Positions 26,970 through 36,248 of a stretch of DNA of 64,000 nt are shown in pieces. The notes beneath the pieces were generated by a model. The model was not told the DNA's origin. It was given only the letters and a program-made list of their open reading frames with translations, and searched no databases. Within the stretch, counting starts at the first letter, position 1. The number at the start of each line of letters is the position of its first letter. This stretch comes from Bacteriovoracaceae bacterium UBA6153 (lineage in GTDB: Bacteria > Bdellovibrionota > Bacteriovoracia > Bacteriovoracales > Bacteriovoracaceae). The stretch spans positions 310,001-374,000 of the forward strand of contig DIUR01000027.1 in the NCBI GenBank assembly GCA_002428265.1, read 5' to 3'. A program made the translations under genes and the position numbers.

Positions 26970-28214
26970 TTAGATTTTTTGTTCCTGCATGATTTCCATC
27001 GGGCTTTTAAACTGATTGTTAGGCGTCTCTGATGCTTTTTGTTGCTCTTTCAATTTCTGCTGTAGCAACTTCATTTCTTGTTCTTGCTTTTCCTGTTGTG
27101 CCTGCATCTCTTTCATCAGCGCTTTTTGCTTTTCCACTTCAATTTGTTCTGGACTTGGTTGAGGTGGTGTATTTTTATTCTGGTCTTGCTGATTTTCAGG
27201 ATTAGGGGGCGGAGTCTGCTCTGTAGAGGGAGCAGGAACTTTTTCTTCAACAACTGGAGGTGTATAAACTTTCATTTCTGCTTTTTCATATTTTTTTGCC
27301 ATTGCTTGTAATTCTGTAATGACTTCAGGGGAAATTTCTTCAAAAGTATCTACTCCTATAGCTGCTTTAAGCATTTCTCTTTGAGCTTTATTCTGGGCAG
27401 CTGAAAAAAATTGTCTTTTCAAGGTATCTCTAGTGTCCTGTGGAATGCGTTTATTAAGTAAGAGTGTATAACAAGGGATTTTGTAGTCGCTGGTTTTTAA
27501 TATTCGAAAATTTTTAGAAATCTGATTAAGTGGATTAAAGCGTCCAGAATAAACCAATGAAGCTTCAATTTTTTGCTGGAACATTTGTTCAATCGCAGCT
27601 TCAATACCAATATTCATAGTCGTTGTTTTGGGTGCAAAGCTTTCATCAGTTACAAATCTTCTTAAAGGAAGATTATTAACCCCTTCCAGACCTTCAACGA
27701 AAATATCTTTATTGTTAAGATCTGAAGCTGATCCAATTGTTGAATCTAGCGGTGTTACGACCTGTACTTCTTGGTAGCATGAGCTTTGGAGTGGCGAGAC
27801 AAAAAAGAGTAATTCAACATCTCTGCCTAGTTTAACTAATTCTAAAGCAGCAAGTGTTCTTGTTATAATAATGTCTGTATCCCATTTTTCAGCAGGAACA
27901 GCTTCGAAAGAGTCGTAATAAGCGTAGTTTATATTGAAAGTGAGTCTTTTCTCATGTTCGAAAAGTTTATTAAGGCCTACTGTCATTTTTTCCGGTATAG
28001 GAGCAGCATCAAATTGCCCGAATGTTTTATTGATAATGATATTTTCTATTTTTAACGGGTCTGTGTTTCTGGGACGATCAGTTGGTGCTTCTACTGGTTT
28101 GGAAGTTTGTACTACGGCCGTTGGTTTTTCTTTGTTATCTAATAATTGATCTTGAAAATGGTAGGCAAGAGCTGCTCCTGTTACCAGAACTAGAAGAATA
28201 ATTTTATTTTTCAT
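26970..28214 (-). CDS. membrane-anchored/periplasmic binding protein-like (PhnD-type fold) with coiled-coil tail
   Basis: An N-terminal hydrophobic segment (KIILLVLVTGAALAYHF) is a signal or anchor. The central about 250 residues have the order of type 2 periplasmic binding proteins of the PhnD/phosphonate group (TVGLNKLFE, DTDIIITRTLAAL, VTPLDSTIGSASDLNNKDIFVEG, EASLVYSGRF). A P/Q/E-rich linker and a Q/K/E-rich coiled coil (EKQKALMKEMQAQQEKQEQEMKLL... from about residue 365) close it, an unusual addition for such proteins. Ligand and partner are unknown, and no permease is nearby. AGGA lies 9 bases before ATG. Confidence 0.6.
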   Translation of the reverse strand: MKNKIILLVLVTGAALAYHFQDQLLDNKEKPTAVVQTSKPVEAPTDRPRNTDPLKIENIIINKTFGQFDAAPIPEKMTVGLNKLFEHEKRLTFNINYAYYDSFEAVPAEKWDTDIIITRTLAALELVKLGRDVELLFFVSPLQSSCYQEVQVVTPLDSTIGSASDLNNKDIFVEGLEGVNNLPLRRFVTDESFAPKTTTMNIGIEAAIEQMFQQKIEASLVYSGRFNPLNQISKNFRILKTSDYKIPCYTLLLNKRIPQDTRDTLKRQFFSAAQNKAQREMLKAAIGVDTFEEISPEVITELQAMAKKYEKAEMKVYTPPVVEEKVPAPSTEQTPPPNPENQQDQNKNTPPQPSPEQIEVEKQKALMKEMQAQQEKQEQEMKLLQQKLKEQQKASETPNNQFKSPMEIMQEQKI

Positions 28215-28787
28215 GAGTTTTTGTCCTCGAAATATTTTGTCTAAGCTTTATTATGATGCAAAATCTAAAATTGTTCTATTTCATTTGAGACCTGAGCAAA
28301 TTAGTCCGATTATTTTTACTGGGTTTTGCGCTCTTTTCTTGGCCGTAATAATCTTATTTCTCCAATGAAGAACGACTTATGAAAGAAAATTTCTTTTAGA
28401 ATGTTTTTCATAAAAATTTTACAGATACATTTTAAAAAATGATCGCGAAAAAATAAAAAAAGTGCCTTCAGTTTTAGTCGGATATAGGTGCGTTTTAGCA
28501 CCAACGAGAAGAAATATTATACAACTTACACTTCCTTACAATATGCCCCTATGGGAGTTTTGAAGAAATCCTATATGTTAGCGCTTATGAGGATTTTACT
28601 ACACTATAAAAACTACCAAATTCGATTTTGTTTATTTAAGAAAAAAAGCAATTTGTACCATTTCTTTTATTTTGCAAAAGGAATGAAATATATGTCATGA
28701 TTTTAATAGACCCTCCCAAATCCTCTAAGGAATTCAGGAAGTGAGCCTAGGGATAAGGGGGTAGTAACAAATAGTGCAGGAGGTACT
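28215..28787. other. 573-bp intergenic leader before lon with two inverted repeats
   Basis: No convincing gene is present; short frames on both strands lack ribosome binding sites. GGTGC-GTTTTA-GCACC lies at 28487-28502. A longer imperfect inverted repeat lies at 28566-28597 (AAATCCTATA...TATGAGGATTT around AGCGCT). The region is AT-rich until the last 80 bases. It may hold the regulated promoter of lon, an untranslated leader or a small RNA. I could not identify a heat-shock promoter. Confidence 0.5.
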
Positions 28788-31202
28788 ATGTCGCAAAGTT
28801 GGTCCGAGTCTAAAAAGTTCCCATTATTACCACTTAGGGACATGATTATTTTCCCGCATATGGTAGTACCTCTCTTTGTTGGAAGAGAGAAATCTATTTC
28901 AGCGCTTGAAGAAGCACAAAGAAACAACAATGAAATTTTTCTAGTAACACAGAAAGATGCAAGCGTATTAAATCCAGATCGCGAAGATATTTATGAAACA
29001 GGTGTTGTAGTCAACATCATTCAAATGCTTCGTCTTCCAGATAATACTGTAAAAGTATTAATCGAAGGAAAATACCGCGCACGTATTAAAACTTTTGAAT
29101 CGGGTAGCGAAGGCTATTTCGCGGAAGTCGAGAAATGCGTATCAGAAACTAAGGACCCAGTTACTCTAGAAGCTACAATCAGAAGCATCAAAGGAATCTT
29201 TGAACAGTATGTAAAGCTTAACAAGAGAATTCCGCCTGAGTTATTGATGAGCATTTCTTCGATTACGGATCCTTCTCGCCTAGCAGATATCATGGTCGCA
29301 CATTTGACTATGAAGATTGCAGAGAAACAAGAAATCCTTGAAGCTGTTGAAGTAGGGAGACGTCTAGAACTTCTACTTGAAAAAATGCAAGGTGAAATCG
29401 AAATCATCAACGTTGAAAGACGTATTAGAACTCGCGTAAAAACTCAAATGGAAAAGTCTCAAAAAGAGTACTACCTGAATGAGCAGATGAACGCGATTCA
29501 AAAAGAGCTTGGCCAAAAAGACGATGGTAAGACTGATATCCAGGAAATGGAAGAAAAGCTTGCTGCTAAAAAAATGCCAGAAGAAGCTCGTGAGAAAACT
29601 GCGAAAGAAATTAAAAAACTTAAGTCTATGTCTCCAATGTCAGCTGAGTCAGCTGTTGTTAGAAACTATGTAGACTGGATGCTTTCACTTCCATGGGATG
29701 AGTACACAACTGACAATAACTCTGTAGCGAGAGCAAAAGAGATATTAGATGACCACCATTATGGAATGAAAGATGTTAAAGAAAGAATCACTGAGTACTT
29801 AGCCGTTAGATCACTTCTAAAGGGCGAAGGAAAAGGAACAATTCTTTGTCTATCAGGACCTCCAGGTGTTGGTAAGACATCGATCGCGAAGTCACTTGCT
29901 GAATCTCTAGGAAGATCATTCCAACGTATTGCCCTTGGTGGAGTACGTGACGAATCTGAAATCCGCGGACACAGAAGAACTTACGTAGGAGCAATGCCAG
30001 GTAAGATCATGATGGCCATGAAAAAGGCCGGAACATCTAACCCGCTTATCCTTCTAGATGAGATCGATAAAATGTCATCTGATATGAGAGGCGATCCTTC
30101 AGCAGCAATGCTTGAAGTATTAGATCCTGAGCAAAATAAAAACTTTGCTGATCACTATATCGAAGTTGAGTACGATCTTTCGAAAGTTATGTTCGTAATG
30201 ACAGCTAACGATTTAGGTAAAATTCCGGGTCCACTAAGAGACCGTATGGAGATCATCCATTTATCTGGTTACACTCCACAAGAGAAACTAGAAATTGGGA
30301 AACGTTATTTACTTAAAAAAGCAGTTGAAGCTAACGGCTTAACTGAGCACGAAGTTCAAATCGGCGATTCTTGCATGACTGATGTCATCCGTGGATGGTC
30401 AAAAGAAGCTGGTGTTCGTGAGTTCGAAAGACTTCTAAACACTGTAGTAAGAAAGATTGCTACTGAAGTTGTAACGAAAGAGGTCCCTGCTGGGAAAAAG
30501 TTCAATGTAACTTCAAAACAACTTTCTAAGTATCTTGGGCCAAGAAGATTCGATCAGACAGATATCGAAGCAGGAGCTCAGGTAGGACTGGTTAACGGTC
30601 TGGCATGGACTTCAGTTGGTGGTGAACTTCTACATATTGAAGTTGTCACAGTTGAAGGAAATGGAAAAATTCAGATTACTGGTAAGCTTGGTGAAGTAAT
30701 GCAAGAATCTGCTAAAGCAGCTCTTTCTTACGTGAGAGCAATCTCTCCGAAGCTTGGAATCAGTGCTGAATGGTATACAAAAAATGATATCCATATTCAC
30801 GTACCAGAAGGAGCGACTCCAAAAGACGGGCCTTCAGCGGGTGTGACAATGGTAACGGCATTGACATCAGCGATCACAGGTATTCCAGTGAGACAAAACG
30901 TGGCAATGACTGGAGAGGTGACAATCAGAGGACGCGTACTTCCAATCGGTGGATTAAAAGAAAAACTTCTTGCAGCTAAGCACGCAGGAGTTAAGACAGT
31001 AATCATCCCGGCAAGAAACGTGAAAGATTTGGCCGAAGTTCCTGAAGAAATTCAATCAGGACTAGATATTCATCCATGTGAACACGTTGATCAGGTTTTA
31101 AAAGTTGCACTTGAACTTAACAATCCTGAAAAATTCCTTCAAGCAGTTACTCCGAACCTTACGGTTGTGGAAGGTGCAAGAGGAATGGAAGTAGCTAACT
31201 AG
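28788..31202 (+). CDS. lon: ATP-dependent protease La (Lon)
   Basis: This is a complete LonA of 804 residues. The N-terminal substrate-binding domain starts FPLLPLRDMIIFPHMVVPLFVGREKS. A coiled-coil linker and the AAA+ module follow, with Walker A GPPGVGKT and Walker B ILLDEIDKM. The C-terminal peptidase domain has the catalytic serine in DGPSAGVTM and the lysine in KEKLLAAKHAG. It degrades misfolded and regulatory proteins in the cytoplasm. AGGAGGT lies 4 bases before ATG. The gene is monocistronic. Confidence 0.97.
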   Translation: MSQSWSESKKFPLLPLRDMIIFPHMVVPLFVGREKSISALEEAQRNNNEIFLVTQKDASVLNPDREDIYETGVVVNIIQMLRLPDNTVKVLIEGKYRARIKTFESGSEGYFAEVEKCVSETKDPVTLEATIRSIKGIFEQYVKLNKRIPPELLMSISSITDPSRLADIMVAHLTMKIAEKQEILEAVEVGRRLELLLEKMQGEIEIINVERRIRTRVKTQMEKSQKEYYLNEQMNAIQKELGQKDDGKTDIQEMEEKLAAKKMPEEAREKTAKEIKKLKSMSPMSAESAVVRNYVDWMLSLPWDEYTTDNNSVARAKEILDDHHYGMKDVKERITEYLAVRSLLKGEGKGTILCLSGPPGVGKTSIAKSLAESLGRSFQRIALGGVRDESEIRGHRRTYVGAMPGKIMMAMKKAGTSNPLILLDEIDKMSSDMRGDPSAAMLEVLDPEQNKNFADHYIEVEYDLSKVMFVMTANDLGKIPGPLRDRMEIIHLSGYTPQEKLEIGKRYLLKKAVEANGLTEHEVQIGDSCMTDVIRGWSKEAGVREFERLLNTVVRKIATEVVTKEVPAGKKFNVTSKQLSKYLGPRRFDQTDIEAGAQVGLVNGLAWTSVGGELLHIEVVTVEGNGKIQITGKLGEVMQESAKAALSYVRAISPKLGISAEWYTKNDIHIHVPEGATPKDGPSAGVTMVTALTSAITGIPVRQNVAMTGEVTIRGRVLPIGGLKEKLLAAKHAGVKTVIIPARNVKDLAEVPEEIQSGLDIHPCEHVDQVLKVALELNNPEKFLQAVTPNLTVVEGARGMEVAN

Positions 31203-31228
31203 TCTTACAAAGTTTATTAAAAAAGAGG

Positions 31229-31263
31229 AGGCCTCATCTTAATTGATGAGGCCTTTTCTTTTT
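31229..31263 (+). terminator. intrinsic terminator after lon
   Basis: AGGCCTCATC and GATGAGGCCT form a perfect 10-bp stem around TTAATT, followed by TTTCTTTTT. Confidence 0.93.
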
Positions 31264-31322
31264 AGCACCACTAAATCTTGCAAATGTCTTGAGCGTTCAA
31301 CTTAATATGTTAAGATTTATTT

Positions 31323-32831
31323 ATGAGCCAAGTATTAATCATTAATGACGATAGAATTTTTGGCAGCTCGCTTAAGAACTTAGTCGAAAAAAGTTACAAG
31401 ATTGATGCGCTCACTTTTCTTGATCCTAGTGAAGCTTATTCAATGCTTCAAATTTTTCCAGATGTTGATGTCATAGTCTGCCTTGAGAAAAGTGCGCAAA
31501 GAGTATGTGAATACCTCATTAAAAATTACGAAAAAGAAGTAAATGTTCTGATTATCGGAAATAATAAAACAATTTATCCGACAGCAGTTTCTATTCCTGT
31601 AAATGCCAATCCAGTATTGATTAAACAGCATATTGGCTTTATTATGGGAAAAGAAGAATCGGCGCCAGAGTATCCAGTTATAAAACCACCTGCTCCGCCC
31701 TCGGCACCAGTTGCTGAAATACAAAAAGTTGAAATGAAAGAAGAAGTAGAAAAAAGTGATGAAGACAAAACAACCGTCTTCAAAATGCCGTTATTAGAAA
31801 AAAAGCCAGCAATTGCCAACGCGAAGACATCTTCTTCTGCTTATAATGCAGTCAATTTGAAATACTTTATTGATATCCCTCAAATAAATATCGACTTTAA
31901 TCTTTATTCCAGAATTAAAAAAGGGGATGGGTTTGATTATTCCATTAAGTTTGCCAAAGGCACGAGTCTATCTTCAGCAGATATCGAAAGACTTATTACC
32001 CGAGGTATAAAAGAATTATTTGTTGATACGATTGACTATAAAAAAACTCACGAGACATTAAGTTTAAATTTTTTGAGAAGATTTAAAACCCCAAATCTCT
32101 CTATTGCAGAAAAAATTCAGCTCAACTCAGATAGTTTTGAAATCATGCTCGATGTGTTTAAAAATTCGTCTATGGATAAATTCTCAGTAGAGATCATTAA
32201 AGAGATGATCAAGCTACTGGCAGAGTTCGCTAACGCAGCAATGCCTCTGATGGATTTTACTGATAGCCGCTTTAAAAAGAAGTTGTCGTATGGATATACT
32301 CATCTTCACCTAACATGCATTCTTATTTTTCAAATTATAGATAAGTTTTCATGGAGCAAAGATCAGTCAAAAAATAAGATCATCTATCTCTCACTTTTTC
32401 ATGATATGGCCTTACATAATGACCGCTTGATTAAGCTTCATCACAATCATGCAACAGAGATAGGGAAGCTCAATGAGGAAGAAAAACAAGTTCTGCATAA
32501 TCATGCAGACGTAGCTGCTTCTGTTTTAGAAAATATCATCAAAGCTCCAAAGGAGCTGACTTCCATAATCAGAGAGCACCACGGTTTAAGATCAGGTAAA
32601 GGTTTTTTAGAGTCTCTAAGTTTAGGGGTCATGCCTTTAGCAATGGCCTTTATAGTCGTGGAGGATTTCACAACCCGCTATCTTGAGCATTGTGAGAAGT
32701 CTGAGACTCCCGATAAAGAGATTGGAAAAGCTGTGCTGGAGAAAGATTTTGTCGAGATGAATTTGAAATTTGATAAATTGACTTATTTAGATGTGGTCGT
32801 GGCACTGGAAGAGTTCTTCAAAGACCGGTGA
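31323..32831 (+). CDS. receiver-like domain plus degenerate HD-GYP-like domain protein
   Basis: The first about 110 residues look like a response-regulator receiver fold (VLIINDDRIFGSSLKNLVE..., VIVCLEK...), but the phospho-aspartate position is not clear. A P/E/K linker follows. The C-terminal half has an HD-type metal site (LSLFHDMALHNDRL, LHNHADVAASVLE) and IIREHHGLRSGKGF in place of the canonical HHExxxGxGYP, so the GYP part is altered. HD-GYP domains hydrolyse cyclic di-GMP; here activity is uncertain. A gene for a PilZ protein at 20.1 kb shows that cyclic di-GMP signalling is relevant in this genome. Confidence 0.7.
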   Translation: MSQVLIINDDRIFGSSLKNLVEKSYKIDALTFLDPSEAYSMLQIFPDVDVIVCLEKSAQRVCEYLIKNYEKEVNVLIIGNNKTIYPTAVSIPVNANPVLIKQHIGFIMGKEESAPEYPVIKPPAPPSAPVAEIQKVEMKEEVEKSDEDKTTVFKMPLLEKKPAIANAKTSSSAYNAVNLKYFIDIPQINIDFNLYSRIKKGDGFDYSIKFAKGTSLSSADIERLITRGIKELFVDTIDYKKTHETLSLNFLRRFKTPNLSIAEKIQLNSDSFEIMLDVFKNSSMDKFSVEIIKEMIKLLAEFANAAMPLMDFTDSRFKKKLSYGYTHLHLTCILIFQIIDKFSWSKDQSKNKIIYLSLFHDMALHNDRLIKLHHNHATEIGKLNEEEKQVLHNHADVAASVLENIIKAPKELTSIIREHHGLRSGKGFLESLSLGVMPLAMAFIVVEDFTTRYLEHCEKSETPDKEIGKAVLEKDFVEMNLKFDKLTYLDVVVALEEFFKDR

Positions 32832-32871
32832 GTTTTCACTCACCGGAGATAATTGAAAAAGTATTCAAAGA

Positions 32872-33294
32872 CTAAAGAGCAACAACACACTCAGCGTATG
32901 TGCTTGCATCATTTCCTCTGTGGTCTAGAAGAATGTTAGAGATCGCAACTGCAGCTTCATTGTTAGCAGTGTCTAGTTTTACGTTAAGGATTTTTGTTCC
33001 ACCGTTGATGTAGTGTGGGAATGAAAGACTTTGAGTTGCTCTTACTTCTGTTGCAGTAATTGATGTGCTTAATGCCGAGTTGGCCACTACGAAAGTATCG
33101 TTAACGTTTTTACCTTTTACAGTTACGCCAACAGCAGTCTCAGTGATATTTACAGTTACAGTACATGCTGAAACGTCATTTTTACCAGTGTATGTCCCTG
33201 ATGGAAGAACGTTTTGGAAAGCAGTTGTTGCAGTTGGTTTTGCCATAGCAGCAGTTGAAGCGATTAGAGTCATAGCGAGAATTAGTGATTTCAT
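32872..33294 (-). CDS. small secreted protein, paralogue of the gene at 41777
   Basis: A clear signal peptide (MKSLILAMTLIASTAAMA) precedes about 120 residues of beta-rich sequence with two cysteines, one early (DVSACTVTV) and one near the end (YAECVVAL), likely disulfide-bonded. The opening VLPSGTYTGKNDVSACTVTV aligns with VLPQGTFNGKDDLGVACSVSV of the protein at 41777, and both end in CVV-x-L. GGAG stands 7 bases before ATG. Family and function are unknown. Confidence 0.75.
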   Translation of the reverse strand: MKSLILAMTLIASTAAMAKPTATTAFQNVLPSGTYTGKNDVSACTVTVNITETAVGVTVKGKNVNDTFVVANSALSTSITATEVRATQSLSFPHYINGGTKILNVKLDTANNEAAVAISNILLDHRGNDASTYAECVVAL

Positions 33295-33428
33295 TTATTA
33301 GCTCCTTGAGATTTATTTTTGCCATAGCTATCGCAGAAAAAATCGAGCGACAAGCAGTGTGTAGAATATACCTAGGGTTACAGCATCGTGTCGTTGATAG
33401 TATTTTTTCTTTTTTAGAGTTTTTTGAA

Positions 33429-33457
33429 TTGACAGAGTTTGACCATTTAACTATCTT
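33429..33457 (+). promoter_or_regulatory. sigma-70-type promoter of tRNA-Val
   Basis: TTGACA, 17 bases of spacer, then TATCTT. The -10 box ends 24 bases before the mature tRNA, which is a normal distance. Confidence 0.7.
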
Positions 33458-33481
33458 TTACAGCACTTGACGAATCAAAAT

Positions 33482-33557
33482 GGGAGTTTAGCTCAGCTGG
33501 TAGAGCGCTACCCTTACAAGGTAGATGTCGGGGGTTCGAGCCCCTCAACTCCCACCA
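33482..33557 (+). tRNA. tRNA-Val (anticodon TAC)
   Basis: A 76-base cloverleaf with acceptor stem GGGAGTT/AACTCCC, D arm GCTCAGCTGGTAGAGC, anticodon stem CTACC/GGTAG around loop CTTACAA (anticodon TAC), and T arm GGGGGTTCGAGCCCCTC. The 3' CCA is encoded. It decodes GUA and, by wobble, other GUN valine codons. Confidence 0.96.
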
Positions 33558-33678
33558 TTTTTTTCACGTCCTTTTTCGTTTTTTATTCTAAAGATTTCAT
33601 CAAATTTATTTACTCTTCTTTACATGTAAACATTTTACGTGCTAATTCCCTGTAAAACTTTTTACGGGACTACCCTGA

Positions 33679-34119
33679 ATGAAACTCATCCTCCTGGCCA
33701 TATTTATTGTAACGGCTTCTCTTGAGCTTATGGCAGCTGATCGTCAGTATGTTGCCTGTACCAACGATCCTCATGAGTACAATGTCCTGATGGAAATTGA
33801 GTCTAATAGAGTTGTTTCATATGCGATCAATGATTCAGCATGGTCTGAAGAAATTGAGATTACGGCCGAAGATCACGACATGGGAGTGCTTTGGATTGAG
33901 TGGGCAATGATGAGTGACACTCATTTTGGCTACACTGTGTATCTGAATCAAGACCTTTTAAATAACTGGAGAGTACTAAATTGGACGAGCGGAAATGACT
34001 CTGACAATTGGGAAGCCGTTGAAAATGATGAACCAGTTTTGTGTCACCAGTTAAAATCAAAACCAAAATCGACATCAGTAAAAGCAAATAATGTTTTAAG
34101 AGTTCTGCAAGATTTTTAA
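33679..34119 (+). CDS. small exported protein of unknown function
   Basis: This protein has a signal peptide (MKLILLAIFIVTASLELMA) and about 127 mature residues. The mature part is acidic and Trp-rich (DSAWSEEIEI, VLWIEWAMM, NNWRVLNWTSGNDSDNWEAVE), with two cysteines (YVACTND, VLCHQL) placed as a likely disulfide. A basic tail closes it. No family was recognised. The ribosome binding site is weak. The gene may be read through from the tRNA transcript or have its own promoter in the 120 bp between. Confidence 0.65.
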   Translation: MKLILLAIFIVTASLELMAADRQYVACTNDPHEYNVLMEIESNRVVSYAINDSAWSEEIEITAEDHDMGVLWIEWAMMSDTHFGYTVYLNQDLLNNWRVLNWTSGNDSDNWEAVENDEPVLCHQLKSKPKSTSVKANNVLRVLQDF

Positions 34120-34136
34120 ATTTTAATGAACGCGAG

Positions 34137-34165
34137 GAAAGGGGCCACTGATGGCCCCTTTTTTT
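34137..34165. terminator. bidirectional intrinsic terminator
   Basis: AAAGGGGCCA-CTGA-TGGCCCCTTTTTTT forms an 8-bp GC-rich stem between the convergent genes ending at 34119 and 34164. Confidence 0.92.
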
Positions 34166-34739
34166 ATGCCATTAAGTTGTTTTTGATAAGTTTGATCGCC
34201 ATGGCCAGAAGAATGGTTCCGAAAAATTTTCTTAAGATAATACTTCCCGATACACCAATTTTTTTATCGATGAAATCTGAAGCTCTTAGTACCAGGTAAA
34301 CAATAACAAGATTCAGGAAGACTCCCAGAATAATATTAATTTTGTGATATTCAGCATTCAGGGAGATAAGGGTCGTCATTGAGCCCGCACCAGCAATCAG
34401 TGGGAAGGCCAAAGGAACGATAGGAGAATTATAAGCAAGCTGTGGGTCGTGTTTGAAGATTTCGATGTTTAAAACCATCTCCAGGCCTAGAAAGAACATG
34501 ATTAGACCACCGGCCACGGCAAAAGATTGAACATCAACCCCGAATAAGTGCAGGATCGATTCCCCGATAAAAAAGAAGGCATAAAGAAGAAGGCCTGAAA
34601 CCAAGGTAATCTTTAGAGCGTCGACCTTTTTAAATTTCTTTTTAAGATCAATAATAAAAGGAATAGACCCCAGAATATCAATAACTGAAAATAGAATAAG
34701 GGTAACTGAAAAAAGCTCTTTTAAAATGATTGTGTCCAT
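34164..34739 (-). CDS. MarC family integral membrane protein
   Basis: This 191-residue protein has six hydrophobic segments. The family features are VIDILGSIPFIIDL in the first helix, AGGLIMFFLGLEMV, and VPLAFPLIAGAGSMTTLISL. I chose ATG 34739 with AGGA 8 bases upstream; the longer reading to 34784 has no ribosome binding site. MarC/UPF0056 proteins sit in the inner membrane. They were once linked to multiple antibiotic resistance, and their true substrate is unknown. Confidence 0.88.
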   Translation of the reverse strand: MDTIILKELFSVTLILFSVIDILGSIPFIIDLKKKFKKVDALKITLVSGLLLYAFFFIGESILHLFGVDVQSFAVAGGLIMFFLGLEMVLNIEIFKHDPQLAYNSPIVPLAFPLIAGAGSMTTLISLNAEYHKINIILGVFLNLVIVYLVLRASDFIDKKIGVSGSIILRKFFGTILLAMAIKLIKNNLMA

Positions 34740-34848
34740 GGCGGCCATCCTACCAAAATTGCATAAAGACTGTACAGTAAGCATCTAAAAGCAGGATAAA
34801 ATTTACATCATTTGTTCTCCTGGGCCTCTCTTTTGTTAGAATCTCGTT

Positions 34849-35628
34849 ATGAAAATAAAAACACTCACATTATCGGCGCTAGTCATTTTATCAACTCAAT
34901 TGGCATCAGCAAAAACGTTGATCATTAGTGATGTCGACGACACCATTAAGATGACTGCTGTTTTAAGCGGTAAGAAGATAATGACTTTTAACGGGCTGGT
35001 AAGAACAAAAGCATTTGCCGGGATGAGTGAACTTTATACCGAACTCAAAGATCACGATTCAACGATATTTTATGTAAGTGGTTCACCTAAAATCATCAGA
35101 AGCCGTGTAGATGAATTTTTAGATGAGAACGATTTTCCACAACAAAAGAACCTGGTTTTAAAAAGCAAAATTAGTGATGATACCATTCATTTTAAAACAG
35201 AATCAATTAAAGAATTAATAAGTGCACACAATCCAGATAAAGTTATTCTGATCGGCGACGATACTCAACACGATCCGGAAATTTATGATGGTGTTCAGGC
35301 GCTTTATCCAAATCTAGTTGAATCTATTTATATTCGTTCAGTGGCAAACAGAGAGCTTCCAAAAAATAGTCTGATTAAAACTTATTTCTCGGCCGTTGAG
35401 ATTGCAGGCCATGAGATGGTAAAAGGAAATCTAGATGCTGCCGCTGTAAAAAAGGTCGCTAGAGGCTTTATAAGACAGACTAATGATAGCGGAATTGCAC
35501 TTAGGAAAAGATACTGCCCTAGGACCGGTAGAGCTGAAATTGAGGACATTAAAGCTTCAATCGGTGACTCAAGCGTAGATGATATCCTTGATATGACTCA
35601 GGATAAAATTATCTCCAGCTGTAATTAG
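34849..35628 (+). CDS. exported App1-like (DUF2183) HAD phosphatase
   Basis: A signal peptide (MKIKTLTLSALVILSTQLASA) precedes a HAD-type catalytic domain: LIISDVDDTIK (DxDxT nucleophile motif), FYVSGSP (motif II), a conserved K, and ILIGDDTQHDPEIY (motif IV). This set and spacing match the APP1/DUF2183 phosphatidate phosphatase domain. Export to the periplasm or beyond suggests action on host or own phospholipids, which is inference. The C-terminal 80 residues are an extension with two cysteines. Ribosome binding is weak. Confidence 0.8.
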   Translation: MKIKTLTLSALVILSTQLASAKTLIISDVDDTIKMTAVLSGKKIMTFNGLVRTKAFAGMSELYTELKDHDSTIFYVSGSPKIIRSRVDEFLDENDFPQQKNLVLKSKISDDTIHFKTESIKELISAHNPDKVILIGDDTQHDPEIYDGVQALYPNLVESIYIRSVANRELPKNSLIKTYFSAVEIAGHEMVKGNLDAAAVKKVARGFIRQTNDSGIALRKRYCPRTGRAEIEDIKASIGDSSVDDILDMTQDKIISSCN

Positions 35629-35696
35629 TCGACTAAATTAGTTACGTTCAAGGGTTTCTTCTTTAATTCCGATAAGGACTAAAAGGGGATACTAAA

Positions 35697-36248
35697 ATGA
35701 AATTAATAAACACACTTGGACTTTTAGCACTCGTTAGTTTTACTTCTGCTCACGCAGATGAAGTTTCAAAAAAAGTATGTGAATCATTCCTTCCCGCATT
35801 TAGCGATAGCAATATCGATCTCATTAACAATGGATTCAAAAAAGAATTTCAAGGCAATGAAAAAGGTGCAAAACTTTTTAATAGTTATATGAAAAATGTA
35901 GAAGACAGTGTTTCGAAAGTTGCTCAAGAGCGCTGTGATAAAGGAATTTTTCCGGCCATGGATTTGAATGGCTGCTATGATAAATGTAAAGGTGAAGTCG
36001 CTAAAGCTATCCCTGGAACTTTTGCCTGGAACTATCAGGATAGAGTCGCTGGTACTAACAAGTGTTACCAGGCCTGTACTGGGGCATACGTTGCTCAAAA
36101 TGCCATTACTAAAACTATCCGCAAGGAAATGAGCAACGCTGTAACATGTTCTTCAACAGCTGTTTTTGATTCTAGCAAAGCTAAGAATATTGAAAAAGCT
36201 CTTGAGAGAACACCATCGACTGAAGAGTCGAGTGCTATCGCAAAATAA
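35697..36248 (+). CDS. secreted Cys-rich protein of unknown function
   Basis: A signal peptide (MKLINTLGLLALVSFTSAHA) precedes about 163 residues with eight cysteines (KKVCES, QERCDKG, GCYDKCKGE, KCYQACTGA, VTCSS), predicted helical. The paired CYxxC spacing suggests a disulfide-bonded helical bundle. AGGGGA lies 7 bases before ATG. The gene is convergent with cdd without any gap. No family was recognised. Confidence 0.7.
   Translation: MKLINTLGLLALVSFTSAHADEVSKKVCESFLPAFSDSNIDLINNGFKKEFQGNEKGAKLFNSYMKNVEDSVSKVAQERCDKGIFPAMDLNGCYDKCKGEVAKAIPGTFAWNYQDRVAGTNKCYQACTGAYVAQNAITKTIRKEMSNAVTCSSTAVFDSSKAKNIEKALERTPSTEESSAIAK

Noticed and set aside
28488..28700. Short plus-strand frame in the lon leader (and an opposing one at 28316-28504)
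   Set aside because: AT-rich, aromatic/lysine-biased translations without ribosome binding sites; likely chance frames.
33300..33428. Possible small RNA before tRNA-Val
   Set aside because: No terminator or stable structure visible; the region fits promoters of the divergent genes.
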